Part shown: piece by piece, positions 17,192 to 25,224 of the stretch
Numbering within the stretch: position 1 is the stretch's first letter
How the letters are laid out: every line of letters starts with the position of its first letter
Assembly: GCF_016862095.1 (NCBI RefSeq)
Contig: NZ_BOMH01000061.1
Span: 38,323-102,322 of the forward strand
Origin: Actinoplanes cyaneus
GTDB lineage: Bacteria > Actinomycetota > Actinomycetes > Mycobacteriales > Micromonosporaceae
DNA: 64,000 bases
Direction of reading: 5' to 3'
Translations under genes and position numbers: made by a program
Notes under the pieces: model-generated
The model's database searches: none
Told to the model about the DNA's origin: nothing
What the model saw: only the letters and a program-made list of their open reading frames with translations

Positions 17192-18384
17192 CCGGCGAAC
17201 CCACCGCCCGCCCCGGGCTGATCGTGCTGTTCGCCTTCCTGGTCACGCTGGCCGGCCGGTTCACGCTGTCGCGCGCCGGCGTGGACATTCCGGTCGCCAA
17301 CGACGTACGGGTGCCGATGTTCCTGGTCCTGGTCCTGAGCCTGGCCCTGGAGTCGCACCATGTCGGCCCTCGCCCGGCCGCGGGCGGGCACGCCGTCCTG
17401 GGCATCCTGGCGCTGCTCGCCTACCAGGGGCTCTCCATCCTGTGGGTGCCGCCCGGCACGGTCACCGGCCCGGTCCTCGGCGACCTGTGCGCGGTCTTCG
17501 GGCTGCTGATCGTCTACTACAACCTGGCCGCCTGGGACCGCGACCGGGTGACCGCGACGACCCTGAAGTTGTTCCACGCCGCGGCCTGGGTCTACTTCGC
17601 GGCCGCCGCGGCCGGCTTCGGGCGGGAGGTGAACGGCCGATGGGCGGCGCTCGGCGGCGGGCCCAACGTCTTCGTCCGGCTGATGATCCTCGGCATGATC
17701 ACCTCGTTCTACCTGTACCTGCGCGAGGCCGAACGGCTGATCTGGCTGGTGCCGATCCCGGTCTTCCTGTTCGGCGCGATCGCCTCCGGCTCCCGCGGCG
17801 GTCTCGTCTCGCTCGGCGTCACGATCGCGATCGCGCTGCTGGCGATCCGGCCGCGGCTCGACTTCGGCCGGCTCGCCAAGCCGTTCGGCCTGATCGTCGT
17901 CGTCGGCATCCTCCTGGTGATCACCGCGGGGCCGACGATCGCCGACTACGTGCAGGCGCGGTTCATCCAGGGCACCCTCGAACAGCAGAACGCGTCGTCG
18001 CGTGACGTGCTGTTCGGGATGGCGGTGCGGATCTTCCTGCAACACCCGCTGCTGGGCACCGGGCTCAACGGCTTCACCATGGTCAGCGGCTTCGGCCTGG
18101 AGCTGTACACGCACAACCTGCCGCTCTCCATCGCGGCCGAGGGCGGGACGGTCGGGCTGGCGCTGCTGCTGGTGGCGTGGCTGGGGCTGTGGCACGGGTA
18201 CGCCGCGGTGCCGCTGCGCGACCGCAGCCTGGAGGCACGGTTCGCGGCCTACTGCGGCATCTTCATCGGCTGCACGAACCTGTTCTCGGGCGACTACTAC
18301 GACGCCCGCACGATGTGGATCATGCTGCTGCTGGCAGCGGTACATCCCGCCCGCGCTCCCGCAGCGACCCCCAGCCGGCACTAA
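17188..18384 (+). CDS. Wzy/O-antigen-ligase-like polymerase
   Basis: Polytopic membrane protein, 398 residues, about 10-11 helices, like the O-antigen ligase/polymerase superfamily. The periplasmic signature region reads NASSRDVLFGMAVRIFLQHP followed by LGTGLNGF and TLEQQ, matching the R-x-x-L...HPLLGxGxxxF pattern of WaaL/Wzy proteins, and HNLPLSIAAEGG gives the conserved His. Its start overlaps the flippase stop by 4 bases, indicating coupling. It would polymerise the repeat unit outside the membrane. The last two codons enter a short 17-bp tandem repeat. Confidence 0.85.
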   Translation: MTGEPTARPGLIVLFAFLVTLAGRFTLSRAGVDIPVANDVRVPMFLVLVLSLALESHHVGPRPAAGGHAVLGILALLAYQGLSILWVPPGTVTGPVLGDLCAVFGLLIVYYNLAAWDRDRVTATTLKLFHAAAWVYFAAAAAGFGREVNGRWAALGGGPNVFVRLMILGMITSFYLYLREAERLIWLVPIPVFLFGAIASGSRGGLVSLGVTIAIALLAIRPRLDFGRLAKPFGLIVVVGILLVITAGPTIADYVQARFIQGTLEQQNASSRDVLFGMAVRIFLQHPLLGTGLNGFTMVSGFGLELYTHNLPLSIAAEGGTVGLALLLVAWLGLWHGYAAVPLRDRSLEARFAAYCGIFIGCTNLFSGDYYDARTMWIMLLLAAVHPARAPAATPSRH

Positions 18385-18440
18385 CCTCCCACCAGCACTG
18401 ACCTCCCGCCGGCACTGACCTCCCGCCGGCACTGACCTCC
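18379..18440. repeat. 17-bp tandem repeat, about 3.6 copies
   Basis: Units starting at 18379, 18396, 18413 and 18430 (partial) with the sequence CACTGACCTCCCGCCGG; the first copy has three changes. It begins inside the last codons of the polymerase gene and runs into the intergenic region. There is no spacer, so it is a minisatellite rather than a CRISPR. Confidence 0.85.
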
Positions 18441-18473
18441 AGCGAATCCGACTCACTGCCGATGGAGCCGTGA

Positions 18474-18695
18474 CCGCGAGCGGAGTTCGCCCATGATCTT
18501 CGCACGCTTGGACACGACGTCGACCGATCTGGCGTTCCCGTGGCGGGCGCACGCATCAAGGCACTCGAGCGGCATATTCATCACACCGATGAAAGGATCA
18601 ACCAACCGTTGGCAAAGGCACGAAAACTGTCGGCGGACCACGCGCGCCAGAAGCCTCCCACCCACAACCAGAAACATCAGGAATGGTTGCCCTGA
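18474..18695 (+). pseudogene. possible remnant of a coding sequence, no usable start
   Basis: An open frame of 73 codons with coding-like, charged composition (for example VAGARIKALERHIHHTDER then INQPLAKARKLSADHARQ), lower in GC than its neighbours and ending at TGA 18693-18695. There is no ATG; a GTG lies at 18540. It reads like the C-terminal end of a transferred gene whose 5' part is lost, but I do not recognise the family and chance is possible. Confidence 0.25.
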
Positions 18696-18767
18696 GCTGA
18701 ACCACAGCCCGGTGACCACGGCGGACCCGGCGGCCTCTCGCCCTATCGAGTGCCACCTCGACCACCA

Positions 18768-19289
18768 TCACACACCAGCCCACCAAAACAATGAACAACC
18801 CACCTTGCCCCCAGCCGGGCGCAAGCTGCGGAACCGCGGATGCAGGTGGCCCGAACGCGGATTGCAGGTACGCGGACGCAGGCGCAGGCGGCCCAGACGC
18901 CGACTGCGAGTTCGCAGGCACAGGCGCGGGCAGCACAGGCGCGGGCGGCCCAAGCGCGAGCTGCGGCGATAGCGGTGCTCCACCGGAAATCCGTCCCGCC
19001 GATGGACAGCAACCGCAGCGGGCGACCTCGGAGCAGGATTCGCCGGCCGCGACGGAGCGGGGATCACTGACGCCGCTTCACGCTGCCGATCTTCCCCTGC
19101 GGTAACGGCGGCCCACGCTGCCGAAGCACCCCATCCCGCCCGGACCAGCTTCCGTGCATGACGCTGACGTAAACCCCAGGCACGATGCCGCTCATGGTCG
19201 CGCCGGAATTGCTCCCGCTCCGCCGAATAGTTGCGCGCCAGGGTGCGATCCCGCATTCCCGCGAGCTCGCCTCGGCTGAACAACGACAT
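18768..19289 (-). CDS. hypothetical protein with conserved-looking N-terminal 50 residues
   Basis: The first 50 residues (MSLFSRGELAGMRDRTLARN, then YSAEREQFRRDHERHRAWGL and QRHARKL) resemble a short actinobacterial protein family of about 70 residues seen from memory; function unknown. The rest of this 173-residue frame is Arg- and Cys-rich and overlaps a low-complexity DNA stretch (about 18840-18970), so the true C-terminus may be shorter or frameshifted. TATAAT lies 10 bases before the ATG at 19289, which would suit leaderless transcription; another in-frame ATG lies at 19301. It sits alone in a gene-poor island. Confidence 0.4.
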   Translation of the reverse strand: MSLFSRGELAGMRDRTLARNYSAEREQFRRDHERHRAWGLRQRHARKLVRAGWGASAAWAAVTAGEDRQREAASVIPAPSRPANPAPRSPAAVAVHRRDGFPVEHRYRRSSRLGRPRLCCPRLCLRTRSRRLGRLRLRPRTCNPRSGHLHPRFRSLRPAGGKVGCSLFWWAGV

Positions 19290-19547
19290 CTGCGCCACCA
19301 TTATATTATCCCAGCCAGGGAAATGCTGCCGCAAGCGCCGGAACGCGCCAAAAACTATTTCCTCCGAGCGACACCGAAACGGAAATTGGCACCGCATTTC
19401 CACGATGGCCGACCTACCCTCATCTGCGACCCGAATAGATGGGGCGCGCGGTCCCAGCCTCGCCGCAGACCGGATTCGACCGCAACTTGGATCGGTCCAA
19501 TCTCCACGCCGACGCCTTGATCTGCCGATGAGAGAACGTCACTGCCC

Positions 19548-19600
19548 GGCTGGTTCTCACCGTGGTCCGGCGGCGGCGTCACCACGGTCAGGACCCAGCC
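19548..19600. repeat. dispersed 53-bp palindrome family, copy D
   Basis: Arms GGCTGGTTCTCACCGTGGT and ACCACGGTCAGGACCCAGCC with a 9-base centre GCGGCGGCG at 19570-19578. Length and tips match the family; the loop has diverged. It lies just past the 3' end of the gene ending at 19691. Confidence 0.75.
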
Positions 19601-19621
19601 CGCAGCCCAAGGCCGGCCGCC

Positions 19622-19653
19622 ACCGTGGTTGTCGCCGGCTGGACAACCACGGT
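19622..19653 (-). terminator. hairpin downstream of membrane protein gene
   Basis: Perfect 12-bp inverted repeat ACCGTGGTTGTC / GACAACCACGGT around the 8-base loop GCCGGCTG, 37 bases past the stop of the minus-strand gene ending at 19691. It shares the ACCGTGGT block with the palindrome family and may be a relative. No T-tract follows. Confidence 0.5.
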
Positions 19654-19690
19654 CATGGTCGGTGCCGGTGTCCTCGACGATCTCGGCGTG

Positions 19691-21100
19691 TCAGGAAGCG
19701 GCGTGCCGGACGGCCGCCACCCCGGGCAGTTTGCTCACCTCGGCCACCAGGCCCTCGAACGCGCCGGGGCTGCTCAGCTCGACCAGCCAGAACTGAGGCA
19801 GCGTCGCCCGCGAGGCGCCGGTGATCCGGCCGCCGCCGCAGTACGCGTCCCGGAAGTCCTGGTCCGTCACATCGGCGGACCAGGCCGTGGTCCGTACCGA
19901 CGGCACGTGCCAGATCGCGGCCTGGGCGATGTTGCGCTGGTCGTCGGAGGCGTCGGCGGCCACGTAGACGCGGGCCACCAGGCTGGAGGCGACCTCGGCG
20001 GCCGGGAGGTCGGCCGGCGGCCCGGACGGGGTGCATCCCGGGCGTGCCCAACCGGGCCAGCCGGTCATGGCTCCCACCGTGATCAGCACCAGCGCCGCCG
20101 CCGCGAAGACCCGCGACCGGGCCGGCAGGACGGCTGTCGCCAGTGCGAGCAGGCCCAGGCCGAGCGCCAGCGTGGTGGGCGCCTGGGACAGTTGATCCAG
20201 GGTCGTCCACAGCGCCCTGCCCTCCAGCGGTTCGGGTTGCGAGAACCACAGGGAGACGAAGAACAGGCTCAGCGCGACCACCACGATCGCCGACCAGGCG
20301 AACGCGGCCGCGCCAACGGTCCGCCCCGGATGGTCCTCGCTGCGGCGGCTCGCCCAGCCGAACAGCAGCCAGCCGACGCAGGCGGCCAGCAGCGCGCCGG
20401 GCACCGCGAACCGGGCGGGCCATGGCGGCGTCGTGCGGGACAACTGGAAGCCGGCCGAGCCGTCGGAGTCGTACCAAGGGTGGTTCTTCACGTAGTAGGC
20501 GCTGTAGGCAAGGGTCAGCCCGCCCCTGGTGGCCGAGAACCCCGCGCTCCAGGACGGCTGCTCAAGGTCCTCGTCGTAGGAGACGTCGTCGCGGATCTCC
20601 CAGCCGGCGCCGGCCAGGCGGTCGCGGACGCCCTTCGTGTACGCAGGCACGTCCCGGGTCTCCGTGGTGTTCCGCACCCAGTATTCGGCGAAGCCGTAGA
20701 TCTCGCCGCCGTCAGCGCCGAAGGCCGGTACGAACGGCGGCGCGTCGCCGCCGCCCAGCACCGGCAGCCCGGGAAAGGCGGTCGCCGTGAGCCGTTCCGC
20801 TTCCGCCCCCGTGGGCAGCGGCTTCTGCAGCGTCCACCCGAGGCGGGCGCCGGCGGCCGCGCCGAGCAGGCCGCAGGCGAGCATGACCAGAAGGGACAGG
20901 ACGACCACAGCGGTGCCGGCCGGCCGGCCGAGGCGGGCGCGAAGCCCGAAGCGGGTCAGGTTCACGATCTCTTCGACGGTCGGCCGGGAACGGCCGGGCG
21001 GCGCGCACTCCAGCAGGGTGCCGAGCATCTCGGCGCGGCGCGGGCCGGGCGGATAGAAGCGGAGCAGGCGGGCGTACCGGCGGGCGAGCCGGTCGCTCAC
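19691..21100 (-). CDS. uncharacterised multi-pass membrane protein paired with PadR
   Basis: 469 residues. A short soluble N-terminus (VSDRLARRYARLLRFYPPGP, like the prefix domain found on some permease-type proteins) precedes a membrane helix, a long extracytoplasmic region of about 170 residues, then about four more helices and a C-terminal domain ending KLPGVAAVRHAAS. The GTG start at 21100 overlaps the padR stop by 4 bases, so the two are coupled. I choose this start because longer frames run back through padR. PadR-linked membrane genes often encode stress or efflux functions; nothing identifies a substrate here. Confidence 0.8.
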   Translation of the reverse strand: MSDRLARRYARLLRFYPPGPRRAEMLGTLLECAPPGRSRPTVEEIVNLTRFGLRARLGRPAGTAVVVLSLLVMLACGLLGAAAGARLGWTLQKPLPTGAEAERLTATAFPGLPVLGGGDAPPFVPAFGADGGEIYGFAEYWVRNTTETRDVPAYTKGVRDRLAGAGWEIRDDVSYDEDLEQPSWSAGFSATRGGLTLAYSAYYVKNHPWYDSDGSAGFQLSRTTPPWPARFAVPGALLAACVGWLLFGWASRRSEDHPGRTVGAAAFAWSAIVVVALSLFFVSLWFSQPEPLEGRALWTTLDQLSQAPTTLALGLGLLALATAVLPARSRVFAAAALVLITVGAMTGWPGWARPGCTPSGPPADLPAAEVASSLVARVYVAADASDDQRNIAQAAIWHVPSVRTTAWSADVTDQDFRDAYCGGGRITGASRATLPQFWLVELSSPGAFEGLVAEVSKLPGVAAVRHAAS

Positions 21101-21444
21101 GACGCGCCCAGGTTCAGCCCGAGCCGGCGGCGGGCCGACAGCTGTGCGGTGGCCGCGGCGACGGCCGCCCGCCGCCGCTCGGTCTCGGCGTCTAGCGCGG
21201 CGGCGCCGTCGCTGGTGAGCCGGTAGTACCGTCGCGGCCGTCCGTCCACCGTCTCCTCGTGGTCGGCCTCGATGAGGCCGAGCGCGGTGAGCCGGTCGAG
21301 GGCCGCGTACAGGGTGCCGGCCTGCAACGTGACCTGCCCGCCGGACAGCCGGTCCACCTCCCGGATCACCCCGTAGCCGTGCCGCGGCTCGGGCGCCAGG
21401 GCGGTGAGGACCCAGAAGCTGGGATCGCGCATCGGTTCGGCCAT
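21097..21444 (-). CDS. PadR-family transcriptional regulator
   Basis: 115 residues from the ATG at 21444 (MAEPMRDPSFWVLTALA; Met 21432 is an alternative). Winged-helix PadR motifs are clear: PRHGYGVIREVDRLSGGQV, LQAGTLYAALDRLTALGLI and GRPRRYYRLTSDG. It overlaps the downstream membrane protein gene by 4 bases. A perfect AT-rich palindrome lies 9 bases upstream of the start and is its likely autoregulatory operator. Expected to repress its own two-gene transcript until a ligand or stress releases it. Confidence 0.92.
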   Translation of the reverse strand: MAEPMRDPSFWVLTALAPEPRHGYGVIREVDRLSGGQVTLQAGTLYAALDRLTALGLIEADHEETVDGRPRRYYRLTSDGAAALDAETERRRAAVAAATAQLSARRRLGLNLGAS

Positions 21445-21452
21445 GCCGTCCA

Positions 21453-21473
21453 ATATAAAGATGATCTTTATAT
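21453..21473 (-). promoter_or_regulatory. PadR operator-like palindrome
   Basis: Perfect inverted repeat ATATAAAGAT-G-ATCTTTATAT, very AT-rich in a GC-rich window and directly upstream of padR. Its TATATT/TATAAA bases can also serve as the -10 element, so bound PadR would cover the promoter. Assignment to PadR is from position and symmetry. Confidence 0.7.
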
Positions 21474-21495
21474 GCCACAAGAGCCCTGTCCCGGG

Positions 21496-22734
21496 CTACC
21501 GACTCCGCGACCCCTCGCGGGTCACGAGACCGGGCCGTTCCCCGGCCGCGCCGAGCAGCACCCGCTCGAAGTCGCCGAAGAGCCGGTCGCGGTCGAAACG
21601 GTCCTGCCCGAGCGCGGCCGACACCGCCCGGGCCTCGGCGCACGCCGCCGGATCGCGAAGGAAGGCGGCTGCCATGGCGGCCGCGCCGTCCGGGTCGTCC
21701 GCCGGCAGGACCAGGCCGGCCCCGGTCGCGGCGAGCAGGTCGGCGCCCCACCCGGCGTGGTTCACCGCGACGGGCCGCCCCGCCGCGAACGCATCGAAGA
21801 ACTTGTTCGACGAGTCGCTGCTCAGCTCCGGAACGTTGACCGTCAGGCAGGTGGCCAGATCACAGGCGGCGTAGTACGCGACCACCTCGGACTTGGCGAC
21901 CGGGTCCAGCAGGAACAGGTTCCGGTCCAGCACCCCGAGCTCGGCGGCGAGCTCCCGGACCTGGTCACGCATCCGGCCGTCGCCGACGATCACGATCCGT
22001 ACCTCCGGATCGGTGTGAGCGAGGCGGGCGGCCATCCGGACGAGATAGTCCACGCCGTTGGCCACGCCGATCGTCCCGGCGTAGAGGATCATCGGCCGGT
22101 CCCCGAGCCACGGCGTCGCCCGCCGCAGCGCCCGGCCCGCCCGGTCCGCGCCGGCGAACAGCTCCCGGTCGGCGCCGTTCGGCACGACGGTCACCGGCAC
22201 CCCGGGGAACCGGCGCACGATGCTGTCGGCGATGCCCTGCGAGACCGTGACCACGTGCGCCGACCGGCGGTAGGCCCACGCCTCGAGCCGGTGGGCGGCC
22301 CAGCGGGTGGCCGGCGAGCGGAGCACCCCCATCGCGATCGGCACCTCCGGCCACAGGTCCCGGACCTCGAAGACCATCGGCACGCGCCGGCGCAGCGCCG
22401 CGAACACCCCCGGGATCGCCACCGTCAGCGGGGTGCTGGTCGCGAAGACCAGGTCGTGGCGCAGGCGCCCGGCGACCACCGCCGCGTGACCGACGAACCC
22501 CAGAAAGGCCAAGATCCGGCGACGGTACGACATGGCGTTGTGATACGACACCGGCAGCCAGTGCACGACGATGCCGGCCTCGGTGCTGATCCGGGCCCGC
22601 GTGCCGTTCGGCTCGCCGGTGATCAGGTGCACCTCGTGGCCACGGGCGACCAGCCGCCGCGCGAACTCGTAGGACCGGGTGCCGCCGGCCATCCCGGGCG
22701 TCCTGAAGTACTGGTGGATGTAGGTGATGCGCAC
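21496..22734 (-). CDS. family 4 glycosyltransferase (WbuB-like)
   Basis: Retaining GT-B glycosyltransferase, 412 residues. The N-terminus RITYIHQYFRTPGMAGGTRS matches WbuB-type aminosugar transferases. The C-terminal nucleotide-sugar domain has MILYAGTIGVANGVDYLV and ELSSDSSNKFFDAFAAGRPV with the family Glu region. GTG start. Last gene of a minus-strand operon, 9 bases after the acetyltransferase gene. In this context it probably adds the second sugar to the lipid-linked aminosugar made by the upstream genes, the role of PglA. Donor sugar unknown. Confidence 0.88.
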   Translation of the reverse strand: MRITYIHQYFRTPGMAGGTRSYEFARRLVARGHEVHLITGEPNGTRARISTEAGIVVHWLPVSYHNAMSYRRRILAFLGFVGHAAVVAGRLRHDLVFATSTPLTVAIPGVFAALRRRVPMVFEVRDLWPEVPIAMGVLRSPATRWAAHRLEAWAYRRSAHVVTVSQGIADSIVRRFPGVPVTVVPNGADRELFAGADRAGRALRRATPWLGDRPMILYAGTIGVANGVDYLVRMAARLAHTDPEVRIVIVGDGRMRDQVRELAAELGVLDRNLFLLDPVAKSEVVAYYAACDLATCLTVNVPELSSDSSNKFFDAFAAGRPVAVNHAGWGADLLAATGAGLVLPADDPDGAAAMAAAFLRDPAACAEARAVSAALGQDRFDRDRLFGDFERVLLGAAGERPGLVTREGSRSR

Positions 22735-22743
22735 AAGGTCCCC

Positions 22744-23379
22744 TCACGCCGCCGGTACGCCTTTGACCGTCCGTCCCGGCTCCACGTCCCGGACGACGCA
22801 GGCGTTGGCCCCGACCGTCGCCCCGTCGCCGACTGCCCGGCCCTGCAGGACCGACGCGTTCGTCCCGATCAGCACCTCCCGCCCGATCCGGCAGCTCCCG
22901 GAGACCGCCGCGAGGGGGTTCACCTGCACGCACTCCCCCAGGATCGCGTCGTGGCCGACGGTCGCGTTCTGATTCAGGTGGGTGTGCCGGCCCAGGGTCA
23001 CGTTCGTGGTGACCCGCGCGCCGGCGCACAGCACCACACCGTCGGCCAGCTCGCCGGCCAGGCCCACGGTCGCCGCCGGGTGCACGAGCCGGGCCGCCGG
23101 CCGGCCGCAGGGTTTCAGCTGAGCGGCGACCCGCGCGCGGATCCGCGGGTCGCCGATGCCGATCACGTAGTGCGCGTCGAGCTCGGCCAGCAGCGCGTTC
23201 GGCCCCAGGCAGGGGACGCCGAGCCGCTCCAGGAGGCGCAGGTTCGCGTCGGCCGGCGCGTCGTCGAGGAACCCGGCGACCTTCCACGGGCCGCCCCCGG
23301 CGTCGTTTACGGCCACGACCACGCCGTAGACCTCCCGGCCGTGCCCTCCGCAGCCCACGATGACGATGGACTCAGACAA
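22744..23379 (-). CDS. sugar O/N-acetyltransferase (NeuD/PglD family)
   Basis: 211 residues. The N-terminal Rossmann-like half begins IVIVGCGGHGREVYG, typical of NeuD/PglD, and the C-terminal left-handed beta-helix has hexapeptide repeats with the likely base His in NATVGHDAILGE. In PglD this enzyme acetylates the 4-amino group of a UDP-4-amino sugar. It starts with TTG at 23379, overlapping the sugar transferase stop by 8 bases, with GGAAGG upstream. Between the aminotransferase/phosphoglycosyltransferase genes and the GT4 gene, it fits step three of a bacillosamine-type pathway. Confidence 0.9.
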   Translation of the reverse strand: MSESIVIVGCGGHGREVYGVVVAVNDAGGGPWKVAGFLDDAPADANLRLLERLGVPCLGPNALLAELDAHYVIGIGDPRIRARVAAQLKPCGRPAARLVHPAATVGLAGELADGVVLCAGARVTTNVTLGRHTHLNQNATVGHDAILGECVQVNPLAAVSGSCRIGREVLIGTNASVLQGRAVGDGATVGANACVVRDVEPGRTVKGVPAA

Positions 23380-24016
23380 CGTCCGGCCCCTTCCCTGGCT
23401 GGGCGGTGCCGGTGAACTCCGGCATGGTCGACTCGCCGGGGGCGCTGATGCCCTCCCGGCGCAGCAGGGTCAGGGCGGTGCGCACGATGATCCGGGCGTT
23501 CAGCGCGAGCGAGCGGTGGTCGACGTACCAGACGTCGATCGCCAGCCGGTCCTCCCAGCTCAGCGCGTTGCGACCGCTGACCTGGGCGAGCCCGGTGACG
23601 CCCGGGCGCACGAGGTGGCGGCGGGCCTGCTCCGGCGTGTAGAGGTCGAGGTAACGCATCAGCAGCGGCCGCGGCCCGACCAGGCTCATCTCGCCGCGCA
23701 GCACGTTCCACAGCGTCGGCAGCTCGTCCAGGCTGAACGTGCGCAGCACCCGCCCGAGCCCGGTGAGCCGGTCACTGTCGCTGATCAGCCCGCGCCCCTC
23801 GTCCACGTCCCGCATCGTGCGGAACTTGACCAGCGTGAACGGGTGGCCGTGCAGACCCGGGCGGAGCTGGCGGAACAGCACCGGCCGGCCGAGCCGGGCA
23901 GCGACCGCCACGGCGACCCCGGCCATCACCGGGGAGAAGACGACCAGACCGGTGGCGGCGACCGCGACGTCGACCGCGCGCTGCACGACGTCAGTGGTCC
24001 GGGACGCGCGGCTCAC
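23372..24016 (-). CDS. undecaprenyl-phosphate sugar-1-phosphate transferase (PglC-like)
   Basis: Monotopic phosphoglycosyl transferase of 214 residues, the compact PglC form without the extra helices of WbaP. One N-terminal membrane segment precedes the catalytic domain: FTLVKFRTMRDVDEGRG, the Asp-Glu dyad in FSLDELPTLWNVLRGEMSLV and the GPRPLL motif, then RPGVTGLAQVSGRN. It loads the first sugar phosphate onto undecaprenyl phosphate, starting repeat-unit assembly. GTG start overlapping the aminotransferase stop by 4 bases. Confidence 0.93.
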   Translation of the reverse strand: MSRASRTTDVVQRAVDVAVAATGLVVFSPVMAGVAVAVAARLGRPVLFRQLRPGLHGHPFTLVKFRTMRDVDEGRGLISDSDRLTGLGRVLRTFSLDELPTLWNVLRGEMSLVGPRPLLMRYLDLYTPEQARRHLVRPGVTGLAQVSGRNALSWEDRLAIDVWYVDHRSLALNARIIVRTALTLLRREGISAPGESTMPEFTGTAQPGKGPDVV

Positions 24017-25140
24017 CGGTGGCCGTCCAGGAACTCGGTGACGGCGTCGCGTACCCGCCGGAGCTCGTCCCCGGTGAGGGCCGAGCCACTGGGCAGGACC
24101 AGGCCGTTGCGGAACAGCTGCTCGGCGGCGCCGGTCAGGGCCGTGCGCGCGCCGGCGAACACCGGCTGCAGGTGCATGGGCTTGAAGACCGGGCGCGTCT
24201 CGATGCCCCGCGCGGCGAGATGGGCGGCCAGGTCACGGGCGTGCCAGCCGGCCCGCTCCGGGTCGACGACGATGCCGGTCAGCCAGCAGTTCGCCCCCGG
24301 GTCGTCGCCGATCAGGGTCACGGCGCCGGCGTGGGCGAAGAGTTTGGCGTACTGGTCGCGTACCGCCCGGCGCCTTTCGATCATCTCGTCGAGACGGTGC
24401 AGCTGGGCGCGCCCGAGCGCGGCCAGGATGTTGCTCAGCCGGTAGTTGTAGCCGATCTCGGCGTGCTCGTAGTGCTCGGCCGGCAACCGGGCCTGCCCGG
24501 CCAGGTGCCGCGCCCGGGCGGCCAGCTCCGCGTCGGCGGTGAGCAGCATGCCGCCGCCCGAGGTGGTCATGATCTTGTTGCCGTTGAAGGACAGCGCTGC
24601 GGCCCGCCCGAACGAGCCGGCCGGCCGGCCGCGATGCCCGGCGCCGAGCGCCTCGGCGGCGTCCTCGATCACCGGGACGCCGTGGCCCTCGCACACCGGC
24701 ATGATCCGCTCGTAGTCGGCGCAGGCCCCGTAGAGATCCACGGTCAGCACCGCGCGCACCGAAGCGTCCGCGGCGAGCACCCCGGCCAGCAGGTCCGGGT
24801 CGAGGTTGCCGGTCGCCGGGTCACAGTCCACGAAGACCGGCGTCGCGCCGGTGTAGACGACGGCGTTGGCGGTGGCCACGAACGTCAGGGTCGGCACGAC
24901 GACGAGGTCCCCCGGCCCGACGCCGAGGCTCAGCAGCGCCAGGTGCAGCGCGGCGGTTCCGGAGTTGACGGCGACGGCGTGCGGCACGCCGGTCCGGTCG
25001 GCGATCTCGCGCTCGAAGAACTCCAGATCCGGCCCGGCCGGGGCGACCCAGCCCGAGCGGAGAGCCGCGAGCACATACTCCTGCTCCAGAGGTCCGACAT
25101 CGGGGCCGGACAGCAGCACAGTGCGTTTCTCGGCAAGCAT
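24013..25140 (-). CDS. DegT/DnrJ/EryC1 aminotransferase (PglE-like)
   Basis: PLP-dependent sugar aminotransferase of 375 residues. The PLP Lys is about residue 189 (SFNGNKIMTTSGGG) and the ring-binding Asp about residue 160 (VIEDAAEALGA). GTAALHLALLSLGV is the N-terminal signature. It would aminate the 4-keto sugar made by the dehydratase at 11610-13403. First gene of a four-gene minus-strand operon with tight overlaps. In related clusters the same order (aminotransferase, phosphoglycosyltransferase, acetyltransferase, GT) accompanies bacillosamine synthesis. Confidence 0.93.
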   Translation of the reverse strand: MLAEKRTVLLSGPDVGPLEQEYVLAALRSGWVAPAGPDLEFFEREIADRTGVPHAVAVNSGTAALHLALLSLGVGPGDLVVVPTLTFVATANAVVYTGATPVFVDCDPATGNLDPDLLAGVLAADASVRAVLTVDLYGACADYERIMPVCEGHGVPVIEDAAEALGAGHRGRPAGSFGRAAALSFNGNKIMTTSGGGMLLTADAELAARARHLAGQARLPAEHYEHAEIGYNYRLSNILAALGRAQLHRLDEMIERRRAVRDQYAKLFAHAGAVTLIGDDPGANCWLTGIVVDPERAGWHARDLAAHLAARGIETRPVFKPMHLQPVFAGARTALTGAAEQLFRNGLVLPSGSALTGDELRRVRDAVTEFLDGHR

Positions 25141-25224
25141 CCCCCACCACCCATCGGGCCGGCGCCTCGGGGGGATTCGGTCGGCTCGGCCTCCGTCATG
25201 CTAGCCCGCGCCGGTTGCCGGGAC

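Larger units (their letters stand above)
19290..19690. other. 401-bp intergenic region with AT-rich stretch and two hairpins
   Basis: 19290-19440 is clearly AT-richer than the window and holds the probable promoter of the gene ending at 18768. The right half holds palindrome copy D (19548-19600) and a separate hairpin (19622-19653) downstream of the membrane protein gene ending at 19691. Confidence 0.5.

Noticed and set aside
18743..19070. Ala/Cys-rich proteins in several frames at 18.74-19.07 kb
   Set aside because: They arise from a low-complexity GC-rich stretch readable in many frames; only the 5' end of the 18768-19289 gene looks genuine.
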